64,000 nucleotides of DNA from Pseudomonas monteilii NBRC 103158 = DSM 14164 (GTDB lineage Bacteria > Pseudomonadota > Gammaproteobacteria > Pseudomonadales > Pseudomonadaceae), in assembly GCF_000730605.1 (NCBI RefSeq), contig NZ_BBIS01000037.1, forward strand, positions 1-64,000, read 5' to 3'. Below the pieces are notes generated by a model, which saw only the letters and a list, made by a program, of their open reading frames with translations, had not been told where the DNA came from and made no database searches. Positions 41,650 to 50,360 of this stretch are shown here, in pieces. Both the position numbers and the translations under genes were made by a program. Position 1 is the first letter of the stretch; each line of letters begins with the position of its first letter.

Positions 41650-43479
41650 TCACAGCCCGAAGAACCACGGCACCATCAACACGGTCACCAGCATCACCAG
41701 CAGGGTGAACGGTACGCCGATTTTGACGAAGTCGGCGAAACGGTACTGCCCTGGGCCCAGCACCAGCGTATTGACCGGCGATGACACCGGCGTCATGAAC
41801 GCCGCCGATGCGGCCAACGCCACCGTCATGGCGAACGGGTAGGGCGACATCCCCAGCTGTGTAGCGGTACTGACAGCCACCGGCGCCATCAGCACCGCAG
41901 TGGCCGTATTGGAAATGAACAGGCCAATCACCGCCGTGACGGCAAACAGGCAGGCGAGAATGGCACTGGGGCCGGCCCCGCCCAGCACACTGACCAGCCC
42001 GCTCACCGCCAGGTCGATGCCGCCGGTTTTCTGCAGCGCCTGGGCAAAGGGCAGCATGCCGACGATCAGCACCAGGCTTTGCCAATGAATGGCCCGATAA
42101 GCGCTGTTCATGTCGATGCAACGGCCGGCGCCCATCAGCAGGCAACCGATCAGCGCCGCCATGACATTGGGCACGGCACCGCTGACCATCAGCCCGACCA
42201 TCACCGCCAGGCTCAGCAGCGCTTGCGGCGCGCGGGTGCGGGCGGGGGCCACCTGGTCGATTTCGGCAGGCAGGCTCAGCACCAGGAAGTCCCTGGGCTT
42301 GCTTTGCAGCTGGCGTACGGCCTTCCACGGGCCGACCACCAGCAGCGTGTCGCCAAGGCGCAGCTTTTCTTCCACCAGTTGGTCTTCGATCGCTGCCTGT
42401 TCGCGGCGCAGGCCGACCACGTTGAGGTCGAAGCGGGTGCGGAAGGCCAGTTCGAGAATGCTCTTGCCAATCAGCTGCGACCCCGGTGGTAGGGAGACCT
42501 CGGCCATGCCCAGTTCCTGGGACTGGTCGATGAAATAGGCGGCCTTGAAGTGAAGCGGCTCCAGTTGCATGGTCTGGCACAGGCTGCGCAGGTCGTCGCG
42601 GTTGGCGAACAGGTCGAGCAGCAGCACGTCGCCCTGGTGCAGCACGGTGCTGGAGTCGGCAGCCATCACCCGCGTGGTGAACTTGTGCTGGCGTTCGATG
42701 CCGATCACGTTGGCGCCGTGCCGGGTACGCAGTTCCAGTTCGCCGAGGGTGTGGCCGATCAGCGGCGAGCGGGGGCGGATGCGCAGGCGCCGTTCGCGGC
42801 CGTTGAGCTTGTAGTCCAGCACCAGGTCCAGCAGTGTCCGGCGGGTTTCCACGCGGCCGTCCTTGCGCACTTCGCCGTTGAGCCAGTGGCGGGTCAGCAG
42901 CATGTAGCCGATGCCCAGCACCAGCACCACCAGGCCAAACGGGGTAAAGCTGAAGAAGCTGAAACCGGCTTCGCCATTGCGCACCAGCTCGCTGTGCACC
43001 ACCACGTTGGGTGGTGTGGCTACCAGGCTGAGCATGCCGCTGATCAGGCCGGCGAACGCCAGTGGCATCATCAGGCGGCTGGGCGAGAGTTTCAGGCGTG
43101 CGGCAATACTGAGCACCACCGGGATGAAGATAGCCACCACGCCGGTGGAGCTCATGATCGAGCCCAGCCCGGCCACCGCCACCATCAGCAGCACCAGCAG
43201 GCGCGCCTCGCTGTTGCCGGCCCGCTCGCTCATCCATTCGCCGATGCGGTAGGCAATGCCGGTACGCACCAGACCTTCGCCAATCACGAACAGGGCGGCG
43301 ATCAGCACCACGTTGGGGTCGCTGAAGCCGGCCAGGGCCTGCTCGACGGTGAGGATGCCGAGTAGCGGCAGGGCGAGAATCACCAGCAGTGCGACCACGT
43401 CCATGCGCGGGCGGTTGATGACGAACAGGAGGATGACGATGGCCAGCAGGCCGAGGACCCAGAGCAGCTCTTGGTTCAT
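41650..43479 (-). CDS. SLC13/DASS-type transporter with two RCK_C (TrkA-C) domains
   Basis: This membrane protein of about 609 aa has two transmembrane halves (residues 5-190 and 405-600) with SLC13-type SSTGVVAIFIPVV and SNTATAVLMAPVAV motifs, separated by two regulatory RCK_C domains (about 200-390: RLRIRPRSPLIGHTLGELELR and EVSLPPGSQLIGKSILELAFR). Such proteins move sulfate, dicarboxylates or related anions. The start is uncertain between the ATG at 43479 and a GTG at 43500. Confidence 0.85.
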   Translation of the reverse strand: MNQELLWVLGLLAIVILLFVINRPRMDVVALLVILALPLLGILTVEQALAGFSDPNVVLIAALFVIGEGLVRTGIAYRIGEWMSERAGNSEARLLVLLMVAVAGLGSIMSSTGVVAIFIPVVLSIAARLKLSPSRLMMPLAFAGLISGMLSLVATPPNVVVHSELVRNGEAGFSFFSFTPFGLVVLVLGIGYMLLTRHWLNGEVRKDGRVETRRTLLDLVLDYKLNGRERRLRIRPRSPLIGHTLGELELRTRHGANVIGIERQHKFTTRVMAADSSTVLHQGDVLLLDLFANRDDLRSLCQTMQLEPLHFKAAYFIDQSQELGMAEVSLPPGSQLIGKSILELAFRTRFDLNVVGLRREQAAIEDQLVEEKLRLGDTLLVVGPWKAVRQLQSKPRDFLVLSLPAEIDQVAPARTRAPQALLSLAVMVGLMVSGAVPNVMAALIGCLLMGAGRCIDMNSAYRAIHWQSLVLIVGMLPFAQALQKTGGIDLAVSGLVSVLGGAGPSAILACLFAVTAVIGLFISNTATAVLMAPVAVSTATQLGMSPYPFAMTVALAASAAFMTPVSSPVNTLVLGPGQYRFADFVKIGVPFTLLVMLVTVLMVPWFFGL

Positions 43480-43583
43480 GGGGAGGGGGTGTTCCTTCAC
43501 ACAGGGGCACGATAGACAGTAGCAGCCAGTGTGCCAGCTTGTAATGAAGGGGGTGTTGATGTGCTGCAGGGTTTGCCAAACAA

Positions 43584-43606
43584 AAGGGGCCGCATTGCGG
43601 CCCCTT
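43584..43606 (-). terminator. Rho-independent terminator of the glycine-zipper gene
   Basis: A 10-bp stem AAGGGGCCGC/GCGGCCCCTT with a 3-nt loop is followed on the minus strand by TTGTTTGG. It lies 12 nt past the stop of the gene at 43618-44007. Confidence 0.75.
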
Positions 43607-43617
43607 GGGTCACCGGA

Positions 43618-44007
43618 TCAGTGACGGTGACGGTGGTGCTTCTTGCTGCCGTTATTGTCGCCCAGGTGGTTGCCGATGGCACCACCGGCCGCGCCGCCCA
43701 GGCCGGCACCCACCGTGGAGCCGGTCTTGCCGCCCACCGCGCCGCCCAGCAGCGAGCCGCCAGCCGAGCCCAGGCCGCCGCCGATGGCGGCTTCGGTACG
43801 GTTGCCCTTGCGTGCACCTACCGCACTGCCGGCTGCGCCGCCGAGGCCTGCGCCGATGGCCGCCCCGGTCTTGCCACCGATCGATTGACCGACAACGTTA
43901 CCCAGGGCACCACCCAGGCCACCGCCAATGGCGGCAGTACCGTCACCGGCGAAAGCGCCCTGGCACAGCAGCAGGCCGAGGGCAAGGGAAGGCAGAGTCA
44001 GACGCAT
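43618..44007 (-). CDS. Glycine-zipper envelope protein with His-rich tail
   Basis: This 129-aa protein has a signal peptide (LALGLLLCQGAFA) and then repeated glycine-zipper segments (AAIGGGLGGALGNVVGQ, AAIGAGLGGAAGSAVGA and others). It ends in a lysine/histidine tail (GSKKHHRHRH). The zipper repeats indicate membrane-associated oligomerisation, as in the Rick_17kDa/OmpA-like glycine-zipper group. The tail could bind metal ions. Function is unknown. Confidence 0.8.
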   Translation of the reverse strand: MRLTLPSLALGLLLCQGAFAGDGTAAIGGGLGGALGNVVGQSIGGKTGAAIGAGLGGAAGSAVGARKGNRTEAAIGGGLGSAGGSLLGGAVGGKTGSTVGAGLGGAAGGAIGNHLGDNNGSKKHHRHRH

Positions 44008-44080
44008 GATACGAACCTCAAAGGAATCATCAGGTTAAGGTGCCGCGCAACGGGCGGCGGGTCAGGGGTGCAAAGACGCT

Positions 44081-44272
44081 TCAACGGTAGTAGCGGTCAC
44101 CGCGGTACTGGCGATTGTCATCGTCATCATCGTCGCGGTCATGGCGATGGTGGTGGCGATGGTCACGGTCGCGGTCACGCCAGCCATCGTCGTCGTCATG
44201 GTAGCGATGGCTGTGGCAGCCTGCGGTCAGCAGGACAACAGCAACCAGCGAAAGGCTTGCAAGGCGGGTCAT
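44081..44272 (-). CDS. Small Asp/His/Arg-rich lipoprotein, 63 aa
   Basis: A lipoprotein signal (LSLVAVVLLTAGC) puts the lipidated cysteine at residue 19. The mature part is almost only Asp, His, Arg and Tyr (HRYHDDDDGW, DRDHRHHHRHDRDDDDDD), a low-complexity metal-binding or disordered composition. The ATG at 44272 follows the family-like pattern; a longer frame upstream lacks a signal. It stands next to the His-tailed glycine-zipper gene on the same strand. Confidence 0.7.
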   Translation of the reverse strand: MTRLASLSLVAVVLLTAGCHSHRYHDDDDGWRDRDRDHRHHHRHDRDDDDDDNRQYRGDRYYR

Positions 44273-44493
44273 CACGATATAGGTCCTTGATCCGCAATGG
44301 TTTACAGGGCACTTGCTGAGACTGGGAATGATCCATTTGGTTTCCCTGGCAGGCAAAAATTTGTCGCGCCAGTGATGAGCGGCGTGCTTGTGGGCTGCTG
44401 TTCTGTCCCATTCGGTCATGGTCGAGCCGGTAATACCCCTCTAGACTGTGGGGTAAGCCGCAGGCAAGACGGCAATTTGCCACACAGTGAATC

Positions 44494-45657
44494 ATGATGA
44501 TCGCCCATACCCCCACGTTGTTCGCCGCCGTTGCCTTGGTTGCAACCATTCTGGCCTTCTGCCTGTTGCTGGTCGGGCGCAGTAACCGCCGTGACAACCT
44601 TTCACTCACGGGGTGTGGGTTGCTGGTGCATGCCCTTGCCTATGTCTGCTACACCGTTTACGCCCAGGCCCCGCTGTGGCTCAGCTATGGCCTGGGCAAC
44701 AGCCTGTTGTCGCTGGCCTTGGCGTTCTATACGGCCAGCCTGTTTCGGGTGCGTCAGCAGGTGGTGCCTTGGCGCAGTATCTTCATTATCCCGGCGTGCA
44801 TGCTGGTGGGGTTGATGCTGCTGCTCGATACGGTGGAGCCACGTATGCTGCTGGCAACGCTGGTGCTGATGTTGCAGTGTTCGATGATTCTGTACTGGGC
44901 GCGACGCTATGCCGAGCGGCCGGGCAAGGCCCACTTGCTGCTGCAGATCGGTGCGTTGATCAGTTTGGTCGGCCTGGGCATGCGTGGGGTGGCGGTGGCC
45001 AATGGCACGGCGGTGGAGTTGCGCTATGACACCAGCAACCTCAAGCAGAGCATTTCGGTGGCGATTGGCACCGCCACGGTAATGATGTATTCGATCGGGC
45101 TGGTGTTGATGGCCAAGGAGCGCAGCGAATCCCGCTTGCAGCACCTGGCCCTGCACGATGTGCTGACCGGCACGCTGAACCGCAGGGCGATCCTTGAGCG
45201 CTTCGCCGTGGAGCTGGACCAGGCTCGCCAGCAGCAGGGCATCCTGGCTGTGGCGATGATCGACATCGACCATTTCAAGCGCATCAACGACCTGTATGGG
45301 CACCTGGCAGGTGACGAGGTGCTGTGCCATTGCGTGCGTCAGTTGCAACAGCGGCTGCGCCAAGGTGACTGCCTGGGCCGTTATGGTGGTGAGGAGTTCC
45401 TGTTGCTGCTGCCGGGCACTGACCGCAACGGGGCGATGGCTGCGCTGCAAGGGCTGCGGGAGGCCATTGCGCGCAACCCGGCGAGTTTTGCCGGTGACCA
45501 GATCGAATTGCGCTTCAGCGTTGGCTTGTGGTGCGGCGTGCCTGGATTCCAGGACAGTACCGCCAGCCTGTTGGCCCAGGCTGACGCAGCGCTTTACCAG
45601 GCCAAGGCCGCCGGGCGCAATACGGTGCATATGGCGGCAATGGCCGAAGCGGGTTGA
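44494..45657 (+). CDS. Membrane-bound diguanylate cyclase (GGDEF)
   Basis: This 387-aa protein has six or seven N-terminal helices (FAAVALVATILAFCLLLVG and following, to about residue 205) and a GGDEF domain with an intact active site GGEEF (LGRYGGEEFLLLLPG) and MIDIDHFKRINDLYGHLAGDEVL. An inhibitory RxxD site is not evident. It ends 1 nt before the convergent RcnB-like gene. It is the second cyclase within 5 kb. Confidence 0.9.
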   Translation: MMIAHTPTLFAAVALVATILAFCLLLVGRSNRRDNLSLTGCGLLVHALAYVCYTVYAQAPLWLSYGLGNSLLSLALAFYTASLFRVRQQVVPWRSIFIIPACMLVGLMLLLDTVEPRMLLATLVLMLQCSMILYWARRYAERPGKAHLLLQIGALISLVGLGMRGVAVANGTAVELRYDTSNLKQSISVAIGTATVMMYSIGLVLMAKERSESRLQHLALHDVLTGTLNRRAILERFAVELDQARQQQGILAVAMIDIDHFKRINDLYGHLAGDEVLCHCVRQLQQRLRQGDCLGRYGGEEFLLLLPGTDRNGAMAALQGLREAIARNPASFAGDQIELRFSVGLWCGVPGFQDSTASLLAQADAALYQAKAAGRNTVHMAAMAEAG

Positions 45658-45658
45658 C

Positions 45659-45949
45659 TCACGACGCCGGCTGGATTGCCAGCACTACGCCGTTGGTGAT
45701 CTGTACCAGTACAAAGTGCCCGCCCATGCGTACCCAGTGGCTTTCTTTTTCGGGCTTGGGCAGGCCCTTGGCTTGCCAGTCCTGTATGGCCTGATCGTCT
45801 CGTTTGTACTGGTCCGGCGCCTTGTCACCCACCTTGAGTTCGCGATTGTGTGTTTCCGGCGCGGTGACGCTTTCTTCGCTGGAAGGGGCGGCGTTTGCCG
45901 CCAGGGGTAGGCAGGGTAGGGCCGCGAGCAGCAAATAGTGCAGTTTCAT
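45659..45949 (-). CDS. RcnB-family periplasmic protein
   Basis: This 96-aa protein has a signal peptide (YLLLAALPCLPLAANA) followed by the RcnB core KVGDKAPDQYKRDDQAIQDW and HWVRMGGHFVLVQITNGVVLAI. RcnB in E. coli helps nickel/cobalt homeostasis together with the RcnA exporter; no RcnA is seen here. Pseudomonads carry several RcnB-like proteins, so a metal role is only suggested. Confidence 0.8.
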   Translation of the reverse strand: MKLHYLLLAALPCLPLAANAAPSSEESVTAPETHNRELKVGDKAPDQYKRDDQAIQDWQAKGLPKPEKESHWVRMGGHFVLVQITNGVVLAIQPAS

Positions 45950-46062
45950 GGGGTTTTCCTCTTGGTTACGTGTCTTATCTGCGACAGCGGCAGGTGTGTG
46001 GCAATTCACTCGCGATGCATGCCAGTGCTAGAGTCGCTTTCTTTTTACCCTGAGGATGGAAC

Positions 46063-46413
46063 ATGCGTGCGATTCTGCCGATGGCCGCAGCACTGATGCT
46101 GGTCGGTTGTGCTTCTGCGACCATGGAGACGGCCCGCGGCGGCAAGCCGACGGCGCAGCTCGATTCGCACAAGGCGCCAGAGCTGGTGGCCCAGTGCATC
46201 CAGTTCAGCTGGCAGGAAGAGAAGGTGTTCGGCGACGATGCCAGTGGCTATCTGGAGCCGCGCAAGCAGGGCGGGTTTACCGTGTATACCCGCGAAGCCG
46301 AAGCGTTCGTGGATGTTTACCCGCAGGCGGGTGGGGCGCGGGTTGACTATTACGCGCAGAAGCATGACGGCGTGGCATTGCAGCGCCGGGCGGCAGCGGC
46401 TACTTGCCTGTAA
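46063..46413 (+). CDS. Putative lipoprotein, 116 aa
   Basis: MRAILPMAAALMLVGC gives a lipobox with Cys16. The mature sequence (HKAPELVAQCIQFSWQEEKVFGDDASGYLEP) contains no domain I can name. GAGGATG lies before the ATG. It is a single gene between divergent and convergent neighbours. Confidence 0.75.
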   Translation: MRAILPMAAALMLVGCASATMETARGGKPTAQLDSHKAPELVAQCIQFSWQEEKVFGDDASGYLEPRKQGGFTVYTREAEAFVDVYPQAGGARVDYYAQKHDGVALQRRAAAATCL

Positions 46414-46523
46414 CGCAGGCGCTCACCCTGTAGGGGTGGGCTTTACAATTTTTAGCAATGCAGTTGTGTTGCAAGACGCGTGGTGACGGCTAGCATGGGC
46501 CGTTACCACTCAAGGGCGACACC

Positions 46524-47021
46524 ATGGATCGCTCACTTCAACTCAACCGTGCCAGCTGGGACGAACGCGCTCCGCTACATGCTGCCTCCAAGGACTACGA
46601 AGGCGAGCTTCTGTGGGCGCGTACAGTGGCAGCACTGTTGAAACCACGCGGGCGGCTGTTCCTGCGCGATGGGCACCCGATGCTGATGGCCGTCAACGAG
46701 GACCACCAGGACCGCCTGCAGCTCGAATACCCGTATTTCGAGCACGAAGCGCCGACGGTGTGGCACAACGACCAGACCTACGTAGAAACCGAACAGCGCC
46801 TTGCCCACACCGAAACCCATGAATGGAACCATGGCCTGGGCGAAGTGGTGACTGCCTTGTTGGCGCATGGGCTGCAACTGACGGCACTGGTCGAGCACCA
46901 GAGCATCCCCTGGGAGGCGCTGCCGGGGCAGATGGTCAAGGGCAGTGACGGGGAGTATCGCTTGCGTGAGCAGCCCGCACGGCTGCCCTTGAGCTACACC
47001 TTGGTGGCAATCAAAGCGTGA
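46524..47021 (+). pseudogene. SAM-dependent methyltransferase with its cofactor-binding core deleted
   Basis: The 165-codon frame begins like a class I methyltransferase (MDRSLQLNRASWDERAPLHAASKDYE) and then jumps directly to the later half (WARTVAALLKPRGRLFLRDGHPML...). The SAM-binding glycine motif and the following acidic motif, normally about 90-100 residues between these points, are absent. The junction is near KDYEGELLWA (about 46590-46620). The frame is kept, so a protein may be made, but it should not bind SAM. It abuts the convergent SDR gene with no gap. Confidence 0.7.
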
Positions 47022-47789
47022 TCAGGACAGGTAGCCGCCGTCTACATTGAGTGCCGTGCCGGTGGTGTAGCTGGACGCATCGCTGGCCAGGTACAACACT
47101 GCGCCGGCCATTTCTTTTGGGTCGGCCACCCGCTTGAGCGGGATCTGCTGCAGTGCGGCGTTCAGGATGGCGTCGTTCTTCACCAGTGCCGAGGCGAACT
47201 TGGTGTCGGTCAGGCCCGGCAACAGCGCGTTGCAGCGAATGCCAAACTGGGCGCACTCCTTGGCGAAGACCTTGGTCATGTTGATGACCGCTGCCTTGGT
47301 TACCGAGTAGATCCCCTGGAAGTGGCCGGGCGACACACCGTTGATGGACGCCACGTTGATGATGCTGCCACCGCCGTGCTCACGCATCAGCTTGCCAGCT
47401 TCCACTGACATGAAGAAGTAGCCGCGTATGTTCACGTCCACGGTCTTCTGGAAGGCGTTCGGGTCAGTATCCAGCACGTTGCAGAACTGCGGGTTGGTAG
47501 CCGCGTTGTTGACCAGCACGTCCAGGCGCCCGAACTGCTCGCGAATGCCGGCGAACACCTGCTGGATCTGCTCCAGCTCACCGATGTGGCAGGCCACCGC
47601 CGTTGCCTTGCCACCGGCGGCGATGATGGCGTCGGCCACCTGCTGGCAACCGTCGAGCTTGCGGCTGGAAACGATCACATGGGCGCCTTGCTGTGCCAGC
47701 AAGTGGGCGATGGCCTCGCCAATGCCACGGCTGGCACCGGAAACGAAGGCAATCTTGCCGTCGAGGTCGAACAGGTGGGTCTTGGACAT
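47022..47789 (-). CDS. Short-chain dehydrogenase/reductase
   Basis: This 255-aa classical SDR has cofactor motif VSGASRGIG (about residues 16-24), NNAA, catalytic Ser in VASINGVSPG and Tyr-x-x-x-Lys (YSVTK). AAGGA precedes the ATG at 47789. It follows the kinase-like gene by 36 nt on the same strand and is probably co-transcribed. The substrate may be a hydroxyacyl-CoA or alcohol, from context. Confidence 0.9.
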   Translation of the reverse strand: MSKTHLFDLDGKIAFVSGASRGIGEAIAHLLAQQGAHVIVSSRKLDGCQQVADAIIAAGGKATAVACHIGELEQIQQVFAGIREQFGRLDVLVNNAATNPQFCNVLDTDPNAFQKTVDVNIRGYFFMSVEAGKLMREHGGGSIINVASINGVSPGHFQGIYSVTKAAVINMTKVFAKECAQFGIRCNALLPGLTDTKFASALVKNDAILNAALQQIPLKRVADPKEMAGAVLYLASDASSYTTGTALNVDGGYLS

Positions 47790-47825
47790 GCTGTTTTCCT
47801 TGTTATCCGTCGTCGTGGTCATGAC

Positions 47826-48893
47826 TTACAGGCTGGACTTGGCAATGACCTGTAGGGTCATCTGCTCCAGCAAGCGGTTCATGTGGATGAACTGGGCGAA
47901 GCGCTTGTCCTGGGTCTGGCCGTGGTAGTAGCGGTAGTAGATTTGCTGGACGATGCCAGCCAGGCGGAACAGGCCATAGCAATAGTAGTAATCGAAGTTG
48001 TCGAGCTGGATGCCCGCTCGCTCGGCGTAGTAATCGACGAACTGGCGACGGGTAAGCATGCCTGGTGCATTGCTCGGCTGGCGGCGCATCAGTTGCACGG
48101 GTGCTGGGTCGTCGGCCTCGATCCAGTAGGCCAGGCTGTTCCCCAGGTCCATCAGCGGGTCACCCAGGGTGGCCATTTCCCAGTCCAGTACCCCGATGAT
48201 GCGCATGGGGTTGTCGGCGTCGAGGATCACGTTGTCGAAGCGGTAATCGTTGTGCACGATGCCGGGCTTCGGGTGGTCAGCGGGCATCTTGTCGTGCAAC
48301 CAGGCGATCACCTGTTCCCAGCGCGGGGCATCCGGGGTCAGGGCTTTTTCGTAGCGGCTGGTCCAGCCCTCGACCTGGCGTTGCACATAGCCTTCCGGCT
48401 TGCCCAGGTCGGCCAGGCCGCAGGCGTTGTAGTCCACCTGGTGCAGCTCGACCAGGCGGTCGATGAAGCTTTTGCACAGGGCCTCGGTGCGGCTGGCGTC
48501 CAGGTTCAGTTCGGCAGGGATATCCGAGCGCAGAATGATGCCCTTGACCCGCTCCATCACGTAGAACTCACCGCCGATCAGACTGCTGTCGGTGCAGTGC
48601 ACATAGGCCTTGGGGCAGTAGGGGAAGCCGTTGTTCAGCTGGTTCAGGATACGGAACTCGCGGCCCATGTCGTGGGCCGACTTGGCTTTCTGCCCGAACG
48701 GTGGGCGGCGCAGTACGAAGTCACGGCCCGGGTAGCTGACCAGGTAGGTGAGGTTGGAGGCGCCACCCGGGAACTGGCTGATGCTGGGTAGGCCATCCAG
48801 GCCGGGGATATTGGCCTTGAGGTAAGGGGCGATGACGGCCGCGTCGAGTTCTTCGCCGGGGCGTACCTGGGTGGACTGGTCGGTGAGCGTCAT
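47826..48893 (-). CDS. APH-fold phosphotransferase (ACAD10/11 or LvaA-like)
   Basis: This 355-aa protein kinase-like enzyme has the aminoglycoside-phosphotransferase Brenner motif HNDYRFDNV (catalytic Asp), the metal-binding LDWEMATLGDP, and an N-terminal nucleotide loop FPGGASNLTYLV. The family includes the kinase domain of animal ACAD10/11 and LvaA, which phosphorylates 4-hydroxyacyl-CoA in P. putida levulinate catabolism. A role on hydroxyacyl-CoA is therefore more likely than drug resistance. It starts the kinase-SDR pair. Confidence 0.85.
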   Translation of the reverse strand: MTLTDQSTQVRPGEELDAAVIAPYLKANIPGLDGLPSISQFPGGASNLTYLVSYPGRDFVLRRPPFGQKAKSAHDMGREFRILNQLNNGFPYCPKAYVHCTDSSLIGGEFYVMERVKGIILRSDIPAELNLDASRTEALCKSFIDRLVELHQVDYNACGLADLGKPEGYVQRQVEGWTSRYEKALTPDAPRWEQVIAWLHDKMPADHPKPGIVHNDYRFDNVILDADNPMRIIGVLDWEMATLGDPLMDLGNSLAYWIEADDPAPVQLMRRQPSNAPGMLTRRQFVDYYAERAGIQLDNFDYYYCYGLFRLAGIVQQIYYRYYHGQTQDKRFAQFIHMNRLLEQMTLQVIAKSSL

Positions 48894-49025
48894 GCGTTTT
48901 CCTTATTCTCGATCGCAAGGACTATTGGCTAATCTAATGGCCTGCCCAGGCTGGAACAAGCGTGCCAGGTGCCATATAGGTGCGGGTGTTGCCGGTGGAT
49001 CACTGCACCGAATGCCGGGCAAAAA

Positions 49026-49054
49026 AAAACCGAAGCCGCGAGGGCTTCGGTTTT
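49026..49054. terminator. Bidirectional Rho-independent terminator
   Basis: A 12-bp perfect inverted repeat (AAAACCGAAGCC/GGCTTCGGTTTT) with a 5-nt loop is flanked by A and T runs on the two sides, 24 nt past the SCP2 gene stop and before the kinase gene. Confidence 0.85.
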
Positions 49055-49077
49055 CGATCATTCGGTATCCCCAGCCC

Positions 49078-49395
49078 TCAGGACGGGAACAGCTCGCTGA
49101 GTTTCATCGACAGCATCATGTCGCCTTCAACGCGCAGCTTGCCGCCCATGAAGGCCTGCATGCCGTCGGTTTCGCCGCTGACGATCCCCTTCAGGGTTTC
49201 GCTGTCCATTACCAGGGTGCAGTTGGCATCCGGGTTTTCGCCTTCCTGCAGGTCGCAGGTGCCGTCTTTGACGATCAGCGCGTACTGCTTGCCTTCGTCG
49301 GTGATGTTGAAGCCGAACACCAGGTCCAGGCCGGCGGCAGCGGATGGGTTGAACTTCTCTTGCATCTTTTTGACGGCATCAGCTACGGAGGTCAT
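49078..49395 (-). CDS. SCP2 sterol-carrier domain protein
   Basis: This 105-aa single-domain SCP2 protein reads SVADAVKKMQEKFNPSAAAGLDLVFGFNITDEG, then YALIVKDGTC and CTLVMDSETLKGIVSGETDGMQAFMGGKLRVEGDMM. SCP2 domains bind fatty-acyl-CoA or lipids. It lies upstream of the kinase-SDR genes on the same strand but is separated from them by a terminator. Confidence 0.9.
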   Translation of the reverse strand: MTSVADAVKKMQEKFNPSAAAGLDLVFGFNITDEGKQYALIVKDGTCDLQEGENPDANCTLVMDSETLKGIVSGETDGMQAFMGGKLRVEGDMMLSMKLSELFPS

Positions 49396-49452
49396 GGCGC
49401 ATTCCTTATAGAGTGATTTACACGTCCCCGCAGGGACACAACAAAGCCGGGC

Positions 49453-50163
49453 TTATCGGTAGGTGACAAACTCCGGTGCCCTCAACAGCTGCACATGGGC
49501 TTGGCTGTTGAAGGAAGCCAGTGCCACGTCGCGGCCGCGGAACTTCAGCTGGCTGAGCGACGTGTTGATGATCTGCCAGTTCAGCGCGAACGCCTGGCTG
49601 GGGGTGATACGGGTAACCAGGTGGAGCAGGGCGGCAATGGTACCGCCCGAGGTGAAAATGGCGATATTGTCGCCGCTGCCGGCATTATCCAGTACGCGTT
49701 GCAGCCCACCCTGTACGCGGGCAGTAAAAGCTTGCCAGGTTTCCAGGCCGTCGTCGGCATGCTCCCCGTCGTGCCAGCGCTGCACCATCAAGGCGAACAG
49801 GCGCTGGAACTCACTGCGGTGCTGCGCAGCATTGCGCAGGATGTGCAGGGCGTTTGGCTCTTGCGGCAGCAGCCCGGGCAACAGGGCACGGATGACGCCG
49901 TCGGCATCGAACTCATTGAACGCCGCGTCGGTCTCAACCGTCGGCACCGGGCAGCCGTTGGCCTGCAAGGCCTCCAGGGCAAGGCGAGCGGTATCCTGCT
50001 GACGGCGCAGGTCGCCTGCCACGCAACGGTCCAGCCGTACACCCAGCTGGGCAAGGTGCTCACCCAGGGCCTGGCTCTGACGCACGCCCACGGGGGAGAG
50101 AACGTCGTAGTCATCGGCACCGAAGGAGGCTTGGCCATGTCGGATCAGGTAGAGGTTGCCCAC
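49453..50163 (-). CDS. Histidine phosphatase superfamily protein
   Basis: This phosphoglycerate-mutase-like enzyme of about 236 aa opens with the RHG motif LYLIRHGQASFG, followed by LRRQQDTARLALE, a mid-protein acid segment (FNEFDADG) and the second catalytic histidine region replaced here by FTSGGTIAALL. The GTG at 50163 is chosen as start because it directly precedes NLYLIRHG. An upstream frame to 50319 is AT-rich and non-conserved. It sits with the SCP2 and kinase genes. Confidence 0.82.
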   Translation of the reverse strand: MGNLYLIRHGQASFGADDYDVLSPVGVRQSQALGEHLAQLGVRLDRCVAGDLRRQQDTARLALEALQANGCPVPTVETDAAFNEFDADGVIRALLPGLLPQEPNALHILRNAAQHRSEFQRLFALMVQRWHDGEHADDGLETWQAFTARVQGGLQRVLDNAGSGDNIAIFTSGGTIAALLHLVTRITPSQAFALNWQIINTSLSQLKFRGRDVALASFNSQAHVQLLRAPEFVTYR

Positions 50164-50360
50164 GAAAGGTTCCGGCCTGTTGGAGGTTGCTGCGAGGTTA
50201 GGATGCGGCTCACGGGCTGTCAACGAAAAAACATACAAGCGTTTGAAAAGGTTGTTTGAAAGATGTTGCCAGCGTTTGCACCAGCTGGCAGCACCTCGGG
50301 TGCAACGGTATGCTTGCAACAGTTACGCGCCGCCGTGGCGCAGGTATTTAAGGAGTCAAC

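Noticed and set aside
41591..43579. A 662-codon open frame overlapping the SLC13 transporter on the same strand in another frame.
   Set aside because: The sequence is Arg/Pro/Gly-rich low-quality translation, while the other frame gives a complete membrane transporter.
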